Source: Scatophagus argus (Eukaryota; Chordata; Actinopteri; Scatophagidae). From it: a stretch of DNA of 64,000 nt. Position numbers and translations under genes: made by a program. The stretch is taken from the NCBI RefSeq assembly GCF_020382885.2, contig NW_025421230.1:143862-207861 (forward strand). The letters are read 5' to 3'. The notes under the pieces were generated by a model that was not told the DNA's origin, made no database searches, and was given only the letters and a program-made list of their open reading frames with translations. The stretch's first letter is position 1. Every line of letters starts with the position of its first letter. Of this stretch, positions 1 to 11,519 are shown one piece after another.

Positions 1-1015
1 TAAGATGGGGGAAATATGATCCCTTTTACTGATTCCTGTTAAAACTCTAGCTGCTTGCATTCTGGATTAGCTGCAGGCTATTAACAGAGTAATTTGGACA
101 TCCTGACAATTGTGAGTTGCAGTAGTCCAGCCTAGAAGTAACGAAGCATGGACAAGTTTTTCAGCATCACTCGAGAGAGGACGCTCCTCTCTTAGCAATA
201 TTACGGAGGTGAAGGAAGGCGTCTTAGAGATCTGTTTAATGTGATGGATAGTTTGAGAGACAGGAGAGGGGTAGATAGAGAGGAAAAGCAGAGGGAGAGA
301 GGAGAGAGGGAGGACAAGAGAACAGTGCAGAGCAGGAGCAGCAGATCCGGGCAGGGCCATGATGACTGAGTCCCTCTGCTCTAAAAGCTCGGTGTCTAAG
401 GATCTCTAAACCTATAGCAGCACAACTAGGGATTGGTTTAACTATAGGCTTTGTCAAAAAGGAGTTTTAAGTCTACTCTTAAACGTAGAGAGGGTGTCTG
501 CCGCCCAAACTGAGGCTGGTATTGGTTCCGCAGAAGAGGAGCTTGATAACTGAAGGCCCTGGCTCCATATTTACATTTGGAGATTAGCGGTATTACCAGT
601 AAGTCTGAATCTAAGGAACGCAGCACCCTACAGGGCTGATATGGTTCAGTGATATATCAGTGATCATATATACGTGGCAGACCATGCACGAAGTATGGAA
701 CTGTAGATAATGATAACGACAATGAAGTATGGTGATTATATATATTAGTAATAATAATAATGGTAGCTGCTACAGCACAGTAGTAATAGAATTAAAATAG
801 ATTATGACTTAACAGTAGTAATCGCAGTAAGTTTCGAGCAGGACCTCAGCAGGAGGTACAACCACCATCCATGGGAACCTGCGAGACGAGAAAGCACAAG
901 GACTCCAGGGAAGAAGTTGAGTTAATAATATGCATTAATGGGACATAAATGTTGCAGAAGGAGAGGGAGAGGAGAAAGAGCTCAGTGCGTCAGGGGAGGT
1001 CCCCCGGCAAGTCTA
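1..1015 (-). mobile_element. Rearranged L2-type LINE fragments
   Basis: Read on the minus strand, 1-200 encodes the L2 reverse-transcriptase segment with the DAEKLVHA motif followed by a degraded LDYCNS-like stretch, and 438-626 encodes the RT C-terminus (GARAFSYQAPLL type). In a whole element the DAEKLVHA block lies 5' of the GARAFS block, but here the order is reversed, so at least two pieces or a rearrangement are present. The purine-rich stretch at 245-320 and the block 838-1015 resemble L2 3'-untranslated sequence. No open frame is long enough to be functional. Family assignment rests on motif recognition only. Confidence 0.7.
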
Positions 1016-1900
1016 TAGCAGCATCAAGGGGCCGGCCTAGGCCACCGTTTCTATAAGCTTTGTGACGAAGGACACATCGTCACCTGGTTTGCACATATAG
1101 CACCACGCACTTTGACTGGGTATGACCACATATGCACTTTAATAACTGCACAGACACTTTAAGAGCAACGGCACTTTATTGAAGATTTGCACAATACATT
1201 TTAAACACATTGATTGTTTACCCATTTATATGGATATATTTATCTTATGTATTGAGTATATTCATTGTCCTTTTCTCAGGTCTGATATTGACTTGGGTGA
1301 CATGGCTGGTGTGTGGGCACACAGCTGTACCTAGAGGAGAGGGACGAGGATTAAATGTGTATATTTAATATGTATTAATTGTTTAGAAATAAAGTAAGCT
1401 AAGCTGTATTGGGTTGCTCAAAGAGTTTACTAAGACGATCAAAAAGTGTTGTGTACTCACCAGTTTTTGTTGTGTCTTCAGGGTGTGCGGGCAAAAGGCT
1501 TCCCCAGGCAACGGACACCGATTTTATAGTTCCAGGGGAAAACCAAGTGTGAATTGGTGTGGGTGATGGATATGTGTGCAGTGGAGTACAACAAATGTAA
1601 GGTGATTTGATGTGTTTGTTTTTAGTAATAGTTGGTGTAAATGGATTTGTATATGTTATGAAAGATGTTTGCATGTGTATAAACAAAAGAAAATTGGTGG
1701 GTTACTTATGTTGACTGGCAGTGGATCCCCGTGGATGGAATCTTCCAGGGTCATTAGCTGAGACACACTATATATAGGCGCCATTTTAACAACATGGTGT
1801 GCTGCTGCTTGAACGATTCTTGCCAATTCTTTGTCAACTGAATAAAAGAACCACATCTGTGACACTCCTTAAACCTGCCGTGGATTGTTCTTTTTGCTGT
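1016..1900. other. No recognisable gene; possible LTR or promoter-like end near 1,770-1,870
   Basis: Nothing here reads as a known protein. At 1,770-1,790 there is a TATA-like run (ctatatatagg), and about 70 bases further on an AATAAA at 1,840 in an otherwise mixed sequence, which is the layout of a short LTR or a compact promoter plus polyadenylation site. No flanking duplication or partner copy was found, so this is only a possibility. A second AATAAA lies near 1,388. Confidence 0.2.
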
Positions 1901-1904
1901 ACCA

Positions 1905-2300
1905 ACCAGCCGTAATTGTGGCCTCGCCAACAAGCTTTATCAAAGTTTTTAGTCTACTCTTAAATGTAGAGAGGGTGTCCACCGCCCGGACCGAAACCGG
2001 AAAATGGTTCCATAGTAGAGGAGCTTGATAACTAAAGGCTCTGGTTCCCAATCTACTTTTGAGGACTCGAGGAACCACAAGTAGACCTGCATTTTGGCAA
2101 CGTAAAGCTCTGGTGGAATAATAGGGAACTATCAACCTTGAAGATATGATGGTGCCTGACCGTTCAGGGCTTTATATGTGAAGAGAAGAATTTTAATTCT
2201 ATCCTGAATTTTACAGGTAGCCAATGTCGAGAAGCCGGTACAGGAGAAATATGATCTCTCATGCTGGTTCAGTCTTTGCAATGACGGAAGCAGCTTTCCT
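1905..2300 (-). mobile_element. L2-type LINE 3' fragment
   Basis: The minus strand encodes the C-terminal RT block (GTRAFSYQAPLLWN, then STFKSRLKT), the usual end of fish L2 open reading frames. Toward 2,300 the same strand continues into antisense RT sequence. The frame is closed by several stops. It is separate from the fragment at 1-1,015 and runs the same way. Confidence 0.75.
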
Positions 2301-2590
2301 GAGGGGGGCATATGCCGGGACTAAAAGCAGAAGAAGTGGTTGGACTGGCCCAGGCGTGGTAGTGGTCTGGTCCTGTAGCCCAGTTTGATGTTAGAATATT
2401 CTTGTCCAGAGTGTTATCTGCCCTTGTAGCACACTTAACATGCTGGTGGAATTTAGGGAGTGCTGCCTTTAAGTCCGCATGATTAAAATCCCTGCAATGA
2501 TATTCGTGACATCAGGATATATGGTCTGCTTATTGGTAATGCTTGCATGCAAAAGTCCCTCAAGCACTTTCACATAAAGTCTTAGTGGTG
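2300..2590 (-). mobile_element. LINE endonuclease-domain fragment
   Basis: On the minus strand around 2,480-2,300 a degraded frame carries the phrase FNHADLKAALPKFHQHV followed by an ATRADNTLD-like stretch. This is the GDFNH region of the apurinic-type endonuclease of jockey/L2-group LINEs. It is short and broken and stands next to other LINE debris, so it is a remnant. Confidence 0.6.
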
Positions 2591-2594
2591 GAGG

Positions 2595-2966
2595 ATGACA
2601 CTTTGGCGGAAGAAGCATGACTACAAAATTATTAGGGACTATACAGAGTTGGTTGGTCCATACAGAGGTATTGGTCAGACCCAACATTGCAGTATCAACC
2701 CACAACTCTATATTTGTTCTTTTATCACAAGTGGAATATACAGAAACGATGGGTCATTACTAAAACATGGGGTCAGATCCAGCATCGCAGTACAGACCCA
2801 ACATGTCTTTATTACACCCTATTTCCCTCAGATTTTTTCCCGCAAAAGGAACAAATATGAGATGTTGGATCTATACTGCGATGTTGGCACTGACCCAATT
2901 TCCCTGCTTAAAACCAACATTTCAGTAATTGTTCCTTTATTACAACAGTATCTAGGACAATATCCT
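2595..2966. other. Unclassified sequence rich in the ACCCAACAT / GATGTTGG motif
   Basis: An open frame crosses this stretch, but its product matches nothing I know and it runs straight into LINE sequence, so I do not call a gene. The sequence contains several copies of a short word, ACCCAACAT or its complement ATGTTGG, at about 2,680, 2,800 and 2,862. The same word recurs near the Ig genes at 24-25, 41 and 60 kb. Confidence 0.3.
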
Positions 2967-3165
2967 CTAGGGAATATCCTCTCTCAGAGTGATGCTGAGA
3001 AACTGGTCCATGCGTTTATCCTTTCAGCTGGACTACTGTAACTCTCTTTTGTCAGGATGTCCGAAAAACTTTCCAAGGAGTCTCCAGCTCGTCCAGAAAG
3101 CTGCGACAAGGCTATTGACGGGAGCTAGTAAGAGAGAGCACGTCTCTCCCATTTTAGCTTATCTC
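2967..3165 (+). mobile_element. L2-type LINE RT fragment
   Basis: The plus strand encodes SDAEKLVHAFILS followed by DYCNSLLSGCPKNF and a QLVQKAATRLLTGA stretch, a typical L2 RT palm-to-thumb passage. It includes one frame change near 3,030. It joins abruptly to a different LINE family at about 3,165. Confidence 0.75.
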
Positions 3166-3582
3166 CATTCAAGGAGAAGGCCTACAGCAAGGAGGTCACC
3201 CACCTGGAGAGCTGGTGCCAGGAGAATAAACTCCTGCTGAACGTCAGTAAAACTAAGGAGCTGATTGTGGACTACAGGAAGAAGAAGCAGAAGTACATCC
3301 GTCCACTCGGCCGGTCTGAGGTGGAGATTGTGGACAATTTTAAATACCTCGGTGTGACCATCACACGCGACCTGTCCTGGTCACTGTACGTTAGCAGGAC
3401 TGTTAAGAAGGCCAGGCAGCGTCTGTTCCACCTCAGACGCCTCAGAGACTTCAGACCCCCCCTCAAGGTGCTCAGGAACTTCTACACCTGCACTACTGAG
3501 AGCATCTTGAGTGGGAGCATCACCACATGGATGGGCAGCTGCACAAAGCAGGACCTCTCGGCCCTTAGGAGGGTAGTAGAAT
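3166..3582 (+). mobile_element. LINE RT C-terminal fragment (same family as 5,474-6,665)
   Basis: The plus strand encodes a late RT passage: LNVSKTKELIVDYR, then KYLGVTITRDLSWS and the KARQRLFHLRRLRDF block ending in SGSITTWMG. This is the region after the FADD catalytic motif in jockey/L2-group RTs. It is in good frame over about 110 codons, so it is fairly young, but it lacks both ends. At 3,583 it meets an element running the opposite way. Confidence 0.75.
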
Positions 3583-5390
3583 GGTAAGGGGAGGTAAGGT
3601 GGGTGGGTTCTTCCTAAAGTCCACTGTCATCTCCACAGTCTTGAGCGGGTTAAGCTCCAGGTTGTTCCGACCACCCCAGAGGACCAGCTGGTCTACTTCA
3701 CGTCTGTAGGCAGCCTCATCACCGTCCTTGATGAGGCCAACTACTGTTGTGTCATCCGCAAACTTAAGTAGTTTTACGGACGGGTCCCCTGAGGAGCAGT
3801 CGTTAGTGTATAGGGAGAAGAGCAGCGGGGAAAGAACACACCCCTGGGGGCGCCGGTACTGATGGTTCTGGTGCTGGAGGTGATGCTCCCCAGCCTCACC
3901 TGCTGCCTCCTGTCAGTGAGGAAGTTGTAGATCCACTGAGAGGTGGAGGTCGGCACTGTGAGCTGTGAGAGCTTCTGGCGGAGGATTTCTGGGATGAAAC
4001 TGGACAGCAACAAACAGGATCCTGGCATATGTCCCTGGGGTGTCAAGGTGATGGAGGATGAAGTGCAGTCCCATGTTGACTGCGTCATCCACCGACCGGT
4101 GTATTAACATCCCTGGTGGGACACTTTATCTGTTGTCTGTATTTTGGAAGTTCTTGGCTGAGGTTTGCTCTGTTAAAATCCCCAAGAATGATGAGCAGGG
4201 AGTCTGGATGTTTTGCCTCCATGACTGATACCTGGTCAGCTAGGTGTTGTAACGCCTCCGTTACATATGCCTGAGGTGGAATGTAAACACTGACCAGGAT
4301 GAACGAGGAGAACTCCCGCGGTGAATAAAATGGTTTACAGTTTATGAATAACGACTCAAGATGAAAACTGCATGATTTCCTTAACACTGTGACATCTTTA
4401 CACCAACCTTCGTTGACAAAAAAGCACGTTCCACCTCCCCTCTTCTTTCCAGAGAGCTCCGAGTTGCGGTCTGCACGGAAGAGGCGGAAGCCGGGCAGCT
4501 GGAGAGGAGCGTCCGGGATGTGTTCGCTGAGCCAGGTTTCAGTGAAACACAGAGCGGCGGAGTTCCTAAAGTCGGAGTTTTTGGAGATTAGAAGCAGCAG
4601 TTCGTCCATTTTGTTTGCCAGGGAGCGAACGTTTTCCAGGTGAATAGACGGGAGCGCCGTGCGTAACCCCCGCTGCCTCAGCCTAACGAGCGCTCCTGCG
4701 CGCTTCCCCCGACGGCGTCTCCATCTCCGCGTAATTCCATAGAGAGCCGCTGCACCTCTGACCAAAAACCCCGGAAAACTTCCAGAATTGTGGAAAAGTG
4801 GTGGAAAATTGGGTAGAGATGTATCTCTTATGCTCAAGAGTTCTTCTCTGGTGTATTGAAATGAGAAAACTACCGGAAAACTAACAAAAACTGCAAAAAA
4901 GATCGTCCACAGGGCGGAGAGAAACTCCGAGGCGACCGTCCGCGGCGCCATACCTACATTATTACATACCGACTCCATATTAGCTTTGGTGACCTCCGAC
5001 TGGCGTAGCCAGGTGTCATTAGTGCCGACTTGAATTATAATGTTACTGTTTTTACTCTTATATGTCTTATCTCGCTTATCTCTCATGACTATGGTTGCTG
5101 GTGTCGGCTTCACTTACCGCAAAACAGAATTGCAAATAACTAGGATCAGCTAAGGCAGGTCGGCTAACTGCTGCTGGCTAGTTGTCGGGGCTACTGGACT
5201 ATGATCTACTTGGCCTAAGTCACTCGGCCTTGCCTCTAAAACTATGGATAGGCTACACTTTCTACACATCTCACTCTCACTAAAGGAGGCAGAGTAATAA
5301 CCATACATTTCACACACCTTGCAGAAGACGAGAGAGGAAGATGGGAGGGGGAGGGAGAGCGAGTGGAAGAAGCCATGCTAGCACTAAGCT
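3583..5390 (-). mobile_element. LINE, minus strand: ORF1 remnant, endonuclease, then deleted RT
   Basis: Going 5' to 3' on the minus strand: at 5,380-5,140 a Cys-rich ORF1-like start with two CXXC pairs (CKVCEMYGYY type); at 5,113-4,085 an open frame of 342 codons with a short IIIQVGTNDT phrase like the SGNH-esterase block of LINE ORF1, a hydrophobic stretch, and a complete-looking endonuclease domain (VRSLANKMDE, CFTETWL, RADR, GDFNRANL); then after a break RT pieces at 4,088-3,600 with TGAPRG and [12 protein letters not shown]. Much of the RT is deleted or reordered. Jockey/L2-group assignment is from domain order. Confidence 0.75.
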
Positions 5391-5473
5391 AATCTGAACT
5401 GAGCGACAGAGACAGAACAGGTTGGGAAAGGAAAGAATCCAGAGGATCATGCAGTTAATAAACTTTTACTAAA
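5391..5473. other. Short spacer between two LINEs
   Basis: About 80 bases of unclassified sequence between the 5' end of the minus-strand LINE and the start of the plus-strand one. I see nothing in it. Confidence 0.3.
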
Positions 5474-6665
5474 GTGCTTGTGTACTTACTTGTTAGGATA
5501 TGTTGGGATATGTTTCGGTGCAGCTCGGACGGTGACCTCAACGAGTTCACGGAAGCGGTTGTGGGATTTATCGGGAAAATGGTGGAAGACGTAACACCAA
5601 CAGCCACCACCAGAACTTTTCCCAACCAGAAGCCGTGGGTGGACAAAACTGTCCGCGACGCGCTGAGGACCCGCACCGCCGCCTACAACTCGGGACTCGC
5701 CACCGGAGACATGACGCTGTACAGGGCAGCCACCTACGCTGTCCGTAGGACGGTGAAGGGGGCTAAACGCCGCTACGCCGCAAGACTGGAGCTGCAGATG
5801 GAGGGGAGCAACTCCAGGGCCTCCCCGTCCCAAAGACAGCCCAGCCCAGTAATCCCAATGACTATCGCCCCATAGCCCTCACATCTGTGGTGATGAAATG
5901 TTTTGAGAAGCTGGTCAAAACATTCATCACCTCCTCTCTGCCCCCCACCCTGGACCCCCTACAGTTTGCATACCGCCCAGACAGATCCACAGACGACGCC
6001 ATAACCTTCCTGCTGCACAAGACACTTTCCCACGTAGACACTAGGATGGGGAACTATGTGAGAGTGCTGTTTGTGGACTACAGTTCAGCATTCAATACCA
6101 TAGTCCCCTCCAGACTGGTAACCAAGCTGTGTGATCTTGGACTGAACTCCTCCCTGTGCAGGTGGATCCACAGCTTCCTTACTGGCAGACAACAGGTGGT
6201 ACGCGTGGGCCCCTATAACTCATCCCCCCTCACCCTCAACACTGGATCCCCCCAAGGCTGCGTGCTGAGTCCCCTGCTGTACTCCCTGTATACACATGAC
6301 TGTGTGTCCACATCAGACAGTAACACCATCATAAAGTTTGCTGACGACACAGCCATCGTGGGGTTAATCTCCCACAACAAGGAGGAGGCTCTACCTTCCC
6401 TACAGGAAGAAGCAGCAGAAGGACATCCGTCCACTCTGCATCGGCGGGTCTGAGGTGGAAAGGGTGGACAGTTTTAAATACCTCGGTGTGACTATCACAC
6501 GGGACCTGTCCTGGTCACTGCACATTCACAGGACTGTTAAGAAGGCCAGGCAGCATCTCTTCCACCTCAGACGCCTCAGAGACTTCAGGCTCCCCCTCAA
6601 GGTGCTCAGGAACTTTTACACCTGCACCACTGAGAGCATCTTGAGTGGGAGCATCACCACATGAG
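5474..6665 (+). mobile_element. LINE RT with internal deletions
   Basis: Plus-strand pieces of one jockey/L2-group LINE. 5,500-5,800 encodes the linker after the endonuclease (PNQKPWVDKTVRDAL). 5,887-6,453 encodes the RT core with [25 protein letters not shown] and the catalytic FADDTAIVG. 6,455-6,664 encodes the KYLGVTITRDLSWS block. Two deletions are visible: linker to RT at about 5,830, which removes the RT entry, and after FADD at about 6,390. It is therefore non-functional. Confidence 0.8.
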
Positions 6666-7222
6666 ACACAGAGTCCCCATCCACCTCCAAGGTTAATCTG
6701 AGTGATTCCCCTGTAAGTGATACTGAATATATGTGTATGCAATGTAAATGAGAACAATTTGCCTAACATGTTTTAATTTTACTTTGTACACAATGATAAC
6801 CAAATTCTTTGTATGTGTTCTGTGTGTTGCAGGTGGAGCTAGAGGGTTGCGTGAAGATGAGGGAAGACACCAATGGAATCCCAGCAGCTTACATATCCCG
6901 GCTGAAGGAGGACACTGAGTGAGGGCTGTTCACACTCGTGCAGCTCTACAAGGGTTAGGTTCAGGTCAGGAGGCGAAAGGTGATGAAATCTAATCATAGG
7001 TTATTTTACCCACCTGAAGGAGTGCTCCTGGCTATGTCAGTGGGGCTCTGCCAACTCCACAGGCCTTTTTCCGGGTCGTTGTGTGGTACCCTGTCAGAGT
7101 GTGGACGAACTCCTTCACTCCTTACATGCAGTTTTGCTGCCATACCCGGGTATAACTTATTACAATGTATGTAGATGTGAAAGGAAATAAAGAGCACAGA
7201 AAGTCATATACTGCTACTGACC
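6666..7222. other. Mostly unassigned; possible orphan terminal exon 6,833-6,922
   Basis: At 6,833 a good acceptor (tgtgtgttgcag) precedes a 29-codon open stretch beginning VELEGCVKMRED and ending KEDTE before TGA. The stretch looks coding in composition, but I do not recognise it and found no matching upstream exon. The rest of the interval shows nothing. Confidence 0.25.
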
Positions 7223-7951
7223 TTGGCTGAAGCCTTTGTGCTTCTTATGTGCAGAGCTGTCTTTGTGCTGCGTATTTCAGAACTCACAACCCTCTTTGGT
7301 TTAGGTCATATGTGTCAAGAGCTGAGAGATCTCTGTTTTCTTTGTACACTGTGGTTGCTCTGACTTTCTAACAGGGCACTCTCTTTGCTGTTCTACTGGA
7401 GAGTGTTTCTGGGGTTTTACACGGACACAGCTCATTGTTTTGGCCTCATTTTGCTGTTTTAATTTTATTTTCATGCTCTGGGCTTTGCCATCAACAGATT
7501 TTTTTGTCGTTTCTTTCTTTCTGAGGTTTGCACAACCTACTTGATGCCCTCTGTGGGCATTTGATGTGGGGGAATGTAATAAGCGCTCTACATCCTTGCG
7601 CTTGGCTGAAGCCTTTGTGCTTCTTATGTGCAGAGCTGTCTTTGTGCTGCGTATTTCAGAACTCACAACCCTCTTTGGTTTAGGTCATATGTGTCAAGAG
7701 CTGAGAGATCTCTGTTTTCTTTGTACACTGTGGTTGCTCTGACTTTCTAACAGGGCACTCTCTTTGCTGTTCTACTGGAGAGTGTTTCTGGGGTTTTACA
7801 CGGACACAGCTCATTGTTTTGGCCTCATTTTGCTGTTTTAATGTTATTTTCATGCTCTGGGCTTTGCCATCAACAGATTTTTTTGTCATTTCTTTCTTTC
7901 TGAGGTTTGCACAACCTACTTGACGCCCTCTGTGGGCATTTGATGTGGGGC
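7223..7951. repeat. 379-bp tandem duplication, two near-identical copies
   Basis: The sequence starting tggctgaagcctttgtgc at 7,224 restarts at 7,603. Copy 1 covers about 7,223-7,601 and copy 2 about 7,602-7,951. Only a handful of differences are seen over 350 bases, for example at the gtcgtttc/gtcatttc and gatgccc/gacgccc positions. Both copies keep a long open frame on the minus strand, basic and Lys/Gln-rich, with a shared C-terminus SQLLTHMT. Whether that frame is coding is unknown. Confidence 0.9.
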
Positions 7952-8640
7952 TTAATCACGTCTCACTCAACCTCCATGCTGTTCCACGGATTGCTTCAAC
8001 ACAGGACTTAAAACCAGACATTGACACACTGGCAACAGGAAAACGGTGTCAGACATCTGGTCAGAAAACACACAGGTAAGCTTTTTTTTTTTTTTTAAAA
8101 AAAACTTAATTAGAATATAATGTAATTCAACCAAGAAGAAGAATTAAACTATGTGTGCAATTTAATGATTGTGTTTGCATTTTGTTTTGTGTTTATTATT
8201 TTCAGAACATGATCAATGGATGGTGATCAATGGAGAGGAGATCCACTTGGTGTGTTCAAGAACAGGCAGCATCTCCTCATCAAAAACTAACCTAAAAACC
8301 TGACCAATAGTTGTGAACTGAATCAACCTGTATTTTGTAATAATTTTTAGTTGATTACATATTATTTATGTGTAGCTGCTGTTGCAGTTATTTAGTGTTT
8401 ACAGGATTTATGTGTGTATGCAGACAAATGTAATCAAACCATCAATTGGATGCAAGGCTGTATGCAGCCTTTTTTTGTAAAATGCTACATGTTATACATG
8501 TTCTAAGCAGCTAATAATTGTTGATTTTACAGTAATTAATTTTAACTTTGACAAAAACGTTTTGAACAAAGTTAATGTCATAATTTGTTTTATGTTATTT
8601 TTCTTTCACTTGGATAGTTTGATCCTCGTTTGATGGAGTT
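7952..8640. other. No recognisable gene
   Basis: A/T-rich, with a T16 to A8 run at about 8,082-8,104. An acceptor-like pyrimidine tract ending ttttcag occurs at about 8,205, but no open coding stretch of useful length follows it. Confidence 0.3.
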
Positions 8641-8897
8641 ATGTGGGTTCCATAAGCTGACAAATTAAAAAGATTTGTTATAACAAACAAACAGACATAA
8701 TTTTTTTCTATGCAGTTGTGATGTTTGGCACTTAAATAAGTAATAAATTCAAAGTTATTTGACATTAAGGAGTCATTACGTTTGTTTTACATTGCATTTG
8801 ATTACATTTAGTTACATTTATAAGTTACATCTGGCCCTTTGATGACCGCCATTATGCTGATGTGGCCCTCTGTGAAAATGAGTTTGACACCCCTGGT
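8641..8897 (-). mobile_element. Non-autonomous DNA-transposon end (CAGGGGTGTCAAACTC type)
   Basis: On the minus strand the sequence starts CAGGGGTGTCAAACTCATTT at 8,897 and runs on with the GAGGGCCACATC phrase. This is the well-known terminal sequence of an abundant fish repeat, probably hAT-like given the CAGGGG start. The opposite terminus was not found, so it is truncated. It cuts off the tudor pseudogene at its 3' end. Confidence 0.5.
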
Positions 8898-10561
8898 TTA
8901 GGTGAACGACTGGCTATGAGCTCTTTTACCTTCTCATTGATGTTTACTGCTCCATCAAACAGTTCAACATCAAATGAGCCATCTTTGCTCTTTTCAACTA
9001 TGAGGGCTCTCACTTGCTTGTTGAGAATTGTGTCCTTGAGCCATTCCTTGACATCGGCATAGAGCTCTTCCCTGGAAACTGAAGCAAGGCTACATCTCAC
9101 AGCCTGTATGGGTGTGTACAACAAATGAGCCGAATCTCTGGGGATAAACTTGATGTGGGGTTTCTCCAATATGTTTGTGTTTCCATAATCCACAAAAAAC
9201 ACACTGAGATGCAGAGGTGACTGAACAGGATGTATCGAGCCCCTGTACCATTTGCCATCAAAGTATTTGGCCAGGCACAGCTTCCTCACTAAAGCTCTCG
9301 TACTAATTTTCATCATTTTCTCACTCTCCTCTGAGATTTTTTTTCAAGCTCTTCAAGGACATCGGTGTTCCTCTCAAGGTGGCAGTAGACCTCCCACTGA
9401 CTGCTGATGTGAGTTATGTAGACTTGTTCTTCTTTTCCAGGATTGAGATCAAATGAAGAGAAGACAAAAGACTCAGGAAACACTGTTGGCAGTTGCTTTG
9501 TTGAGATAGTCTGTAAAAACAAGAATTTCCCTCCAGGGATAAATAAAGGAATTCTGATTCTGATAGTCACTTCTCTTGCCAGGCCCTGTTTCAAGAGTAA
9601 ATTTGTTATGTGCTGTTGGGTTAGAGTGTTGTAAAGGTCCACTACGTTGCACACCCCTCTGTTTTTCACATTCAACTGAGAGACAACTTTACATCTTAAG
9701 CTACAGGTGCTGTCATGGACAAAATCTTTCAGCAAGTTGTATGCCTCTGGACTCCAATTTCCACAGTCCTTGGGGTCAGCAGGTTCAATCAGGTTGTAAA
9801 GACTGCACCTGAAAGCTTGTCCTTCCAAATGAACATATTCTGGCATTATAGCCTGAAGACTGTCCTCCTTGATTTGGATGGTACAGCCATAATCAACCAA
9901 TATCACTTTGCCATGACCTCTGTGTTTTTCCGTGATGAAACCCCTGTACCATCTTCCATCTTCTGGTGACTTGGCAACACAGCATGAATCCCCTGACTGG
10001 AGGGCAACTGTGTGAGTTGAGTAATATAGCTGAACTTTATCCATCAGTTCCTCCAAAGCTGGAACATTAGCTAGATGCTGGCACCAGAAATCTGACGGCG
10101 AGCTGATGTCAGAACAACACACAGCAAACTCACATCCAGGCTTGATACTTAGTGCTTTGAAGCGAGGCGAGGCTCAGATCTTCTCATTTTCATTTTTGCA
10201 TGTTTTCTCTTCCTCCTCACAATCCGCCAGTTGCTCTATATTCCCATGAATGTCTGACGTCACACCATATCTTGGGCACCTTGTTTTTTCTGTCACATCT
10301 TTGTTAGTTTGCAAGACAATTTCTATGGGAATGTTGTTCCAGTATTCAGCTTGTTTCGAAGAGATCAGGAGTTCAGTGATACTTTGACTGCTGTCACTTC
10401 CCATCTCACAGAGATCAACAACAACTTTATTTTTTCTCATCTGGACAACATGGACTAGCAGGGCTTTGTTTGATACAGCTTTTCTGAAGAAGTCACTGGT
10501 GGTGCTGGTACAGACTTCATCCGGAGGCAAAACATTAGGCAGTTCCCAGAATTCAGAAAAG
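8890..10561 (-). pseudogene. Tudor-domain protein pseudogene (TDRD6/TDRD15 type)
   Basis: Three consecutive minus-strand frames form one protein. 10,560-10,174 is an N-terminal part; it ends at an in-frame TGA, and the same frame goes on to 9,313 with SPSDFWCQ and a tudor core (DGRWYRG...VDYG). At an eight-base A run near 9,340 the frame shifts, and 9,316-8,890 holds a second tudor core (DGKWYRG...FVDYGN). Tudor proteins of this type bind dimethyl-arginine on PIWI proteins in germ granules. No introns are visible. The 5' end is cut by L2 at about 10,562 and the 3' end by a TE. The stop, frameshift and truncations indicate a dead copy. The exact paralog is uncertain. Confidence 0.75.
9505..9568 (-). 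mobile_element. 50-bp LINE 3'-tail insertion inside the tudor frame, with 7-bp TSD
   Basis: Positions 9,512-9,561 are a LINE 3' end (minus strand AGAATCAGAATTCC, then ATCCCTGGAGGG), as at 28,155-28,215. It is flanked by the direct repeat GATAGTC (plus strand) at 9,505-9,511 and 9,562-9,568. Insert plus one repeat is 57 bases, 19 codons, so the tudor reading frame was kept and the tail is read through as IRIRIPLFIPGGKFLFLQ. Confidence 0.8.
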
Positions 10562-11462
10562 TAGAACGGGAGGACAAGCATTTAGCTATCAGGCACCTTT
10601 ACTGTGGAACCAGTTGCCAATCTGGGTTTGACAGGCAGACACCACCTCCACTTTTAAGACTAGACTTAAAACCTTTCTGTTTAGTAAAGCATATAGTTAG
10701 CCTCAAACAAAGTGTGTAGGGCTGGTAGGCATAGTTACAGTCACTTCTTGACAGACAGCCACAGGTAGAACAGGTGTGACTAACTGTTAATCTTTAATCT
10801 CTATCATAGCTATGCTGCTGGGGGACACAAACATGATCCACCAAGCAGCTCCCCCTCCTCCCCAATACCACCATCATCTCTACTCCCCCACCTCCTCTCC
10901 TCTTCTTCCTCTCCCCTCCTCTCCCCTCATCAGATTAACATATAATTCATTATTTTATGTGACTAACTGTGTGTCCAGTTGTCCTCGTAGTTTTGTGTCT
11001 CTCCCTCCCTTTCTTTCTCTCTCTGTATCTTTCTGCAGGTCTCTCTCCATCCAGATCTACATGTTGAACTGCATCCGGCCCTCTGACAAACCCAATGTCT
11101 ACTGTCAACATCTGCCCATGTCTTTATTCTATGTAGTGCTATTAGAACTAACTTAAACAACATATCAGCTAAAAAACAAATACATACAATACAATACAAA
11201 TACATACAATCTCTCTCTCTCGCGCGCTATCCTCCTCTCTGTCCTGTCTACCTCTTCTCCCCCCCCCCTTCACCCAAACGACTATCAGCAGGATAGTTCT
11301 CCCTTGTGAGCTGGGTCAAGGTTTCTTCCTATTAAAAGGGAGTTTTTCCTTGTCACTGTCTGTTTGCTCGGGGGTTCAGGCTCTGGGTCTCTGTAAAGCA
11401 TCTAGAGACAATTTTGATTGTATATGGTGCTATATAAAATGAATTGAATTGAACTGAAGTGC
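10562..11462 (+). mobile_element. L2-type LINE 3' end
   Basis: Starts inside the RT C-terminus (AFSYQAPLLWNQL, then TFKTRLKTFLFSKAYS) and continues through a C/T-rich 3' untranslated region to ttaaaagggagtttttcct, agacaattttgattg and the AATTG-type tail at about 11,435-11,455. It is one of several tails of the same family here (16,868, 34,826, 34,995, 35,916). Confidence 0.8.
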
Positions 11463-11519
11463 AGAGGGTACTGTAAAAGAACTTTGGGCCTCAGTATCAT
11501 AAAATCAGAGGTTATTTCA

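Noticed and set aside
2595..3041. 148-codon plus-strand open frame as a host gene
   Set aside because: Its 3' third is L2 LINE RT (SDAEKLVHAF), and the 5' part has no likeness to a protein and is rich in a dispersed repeat word.
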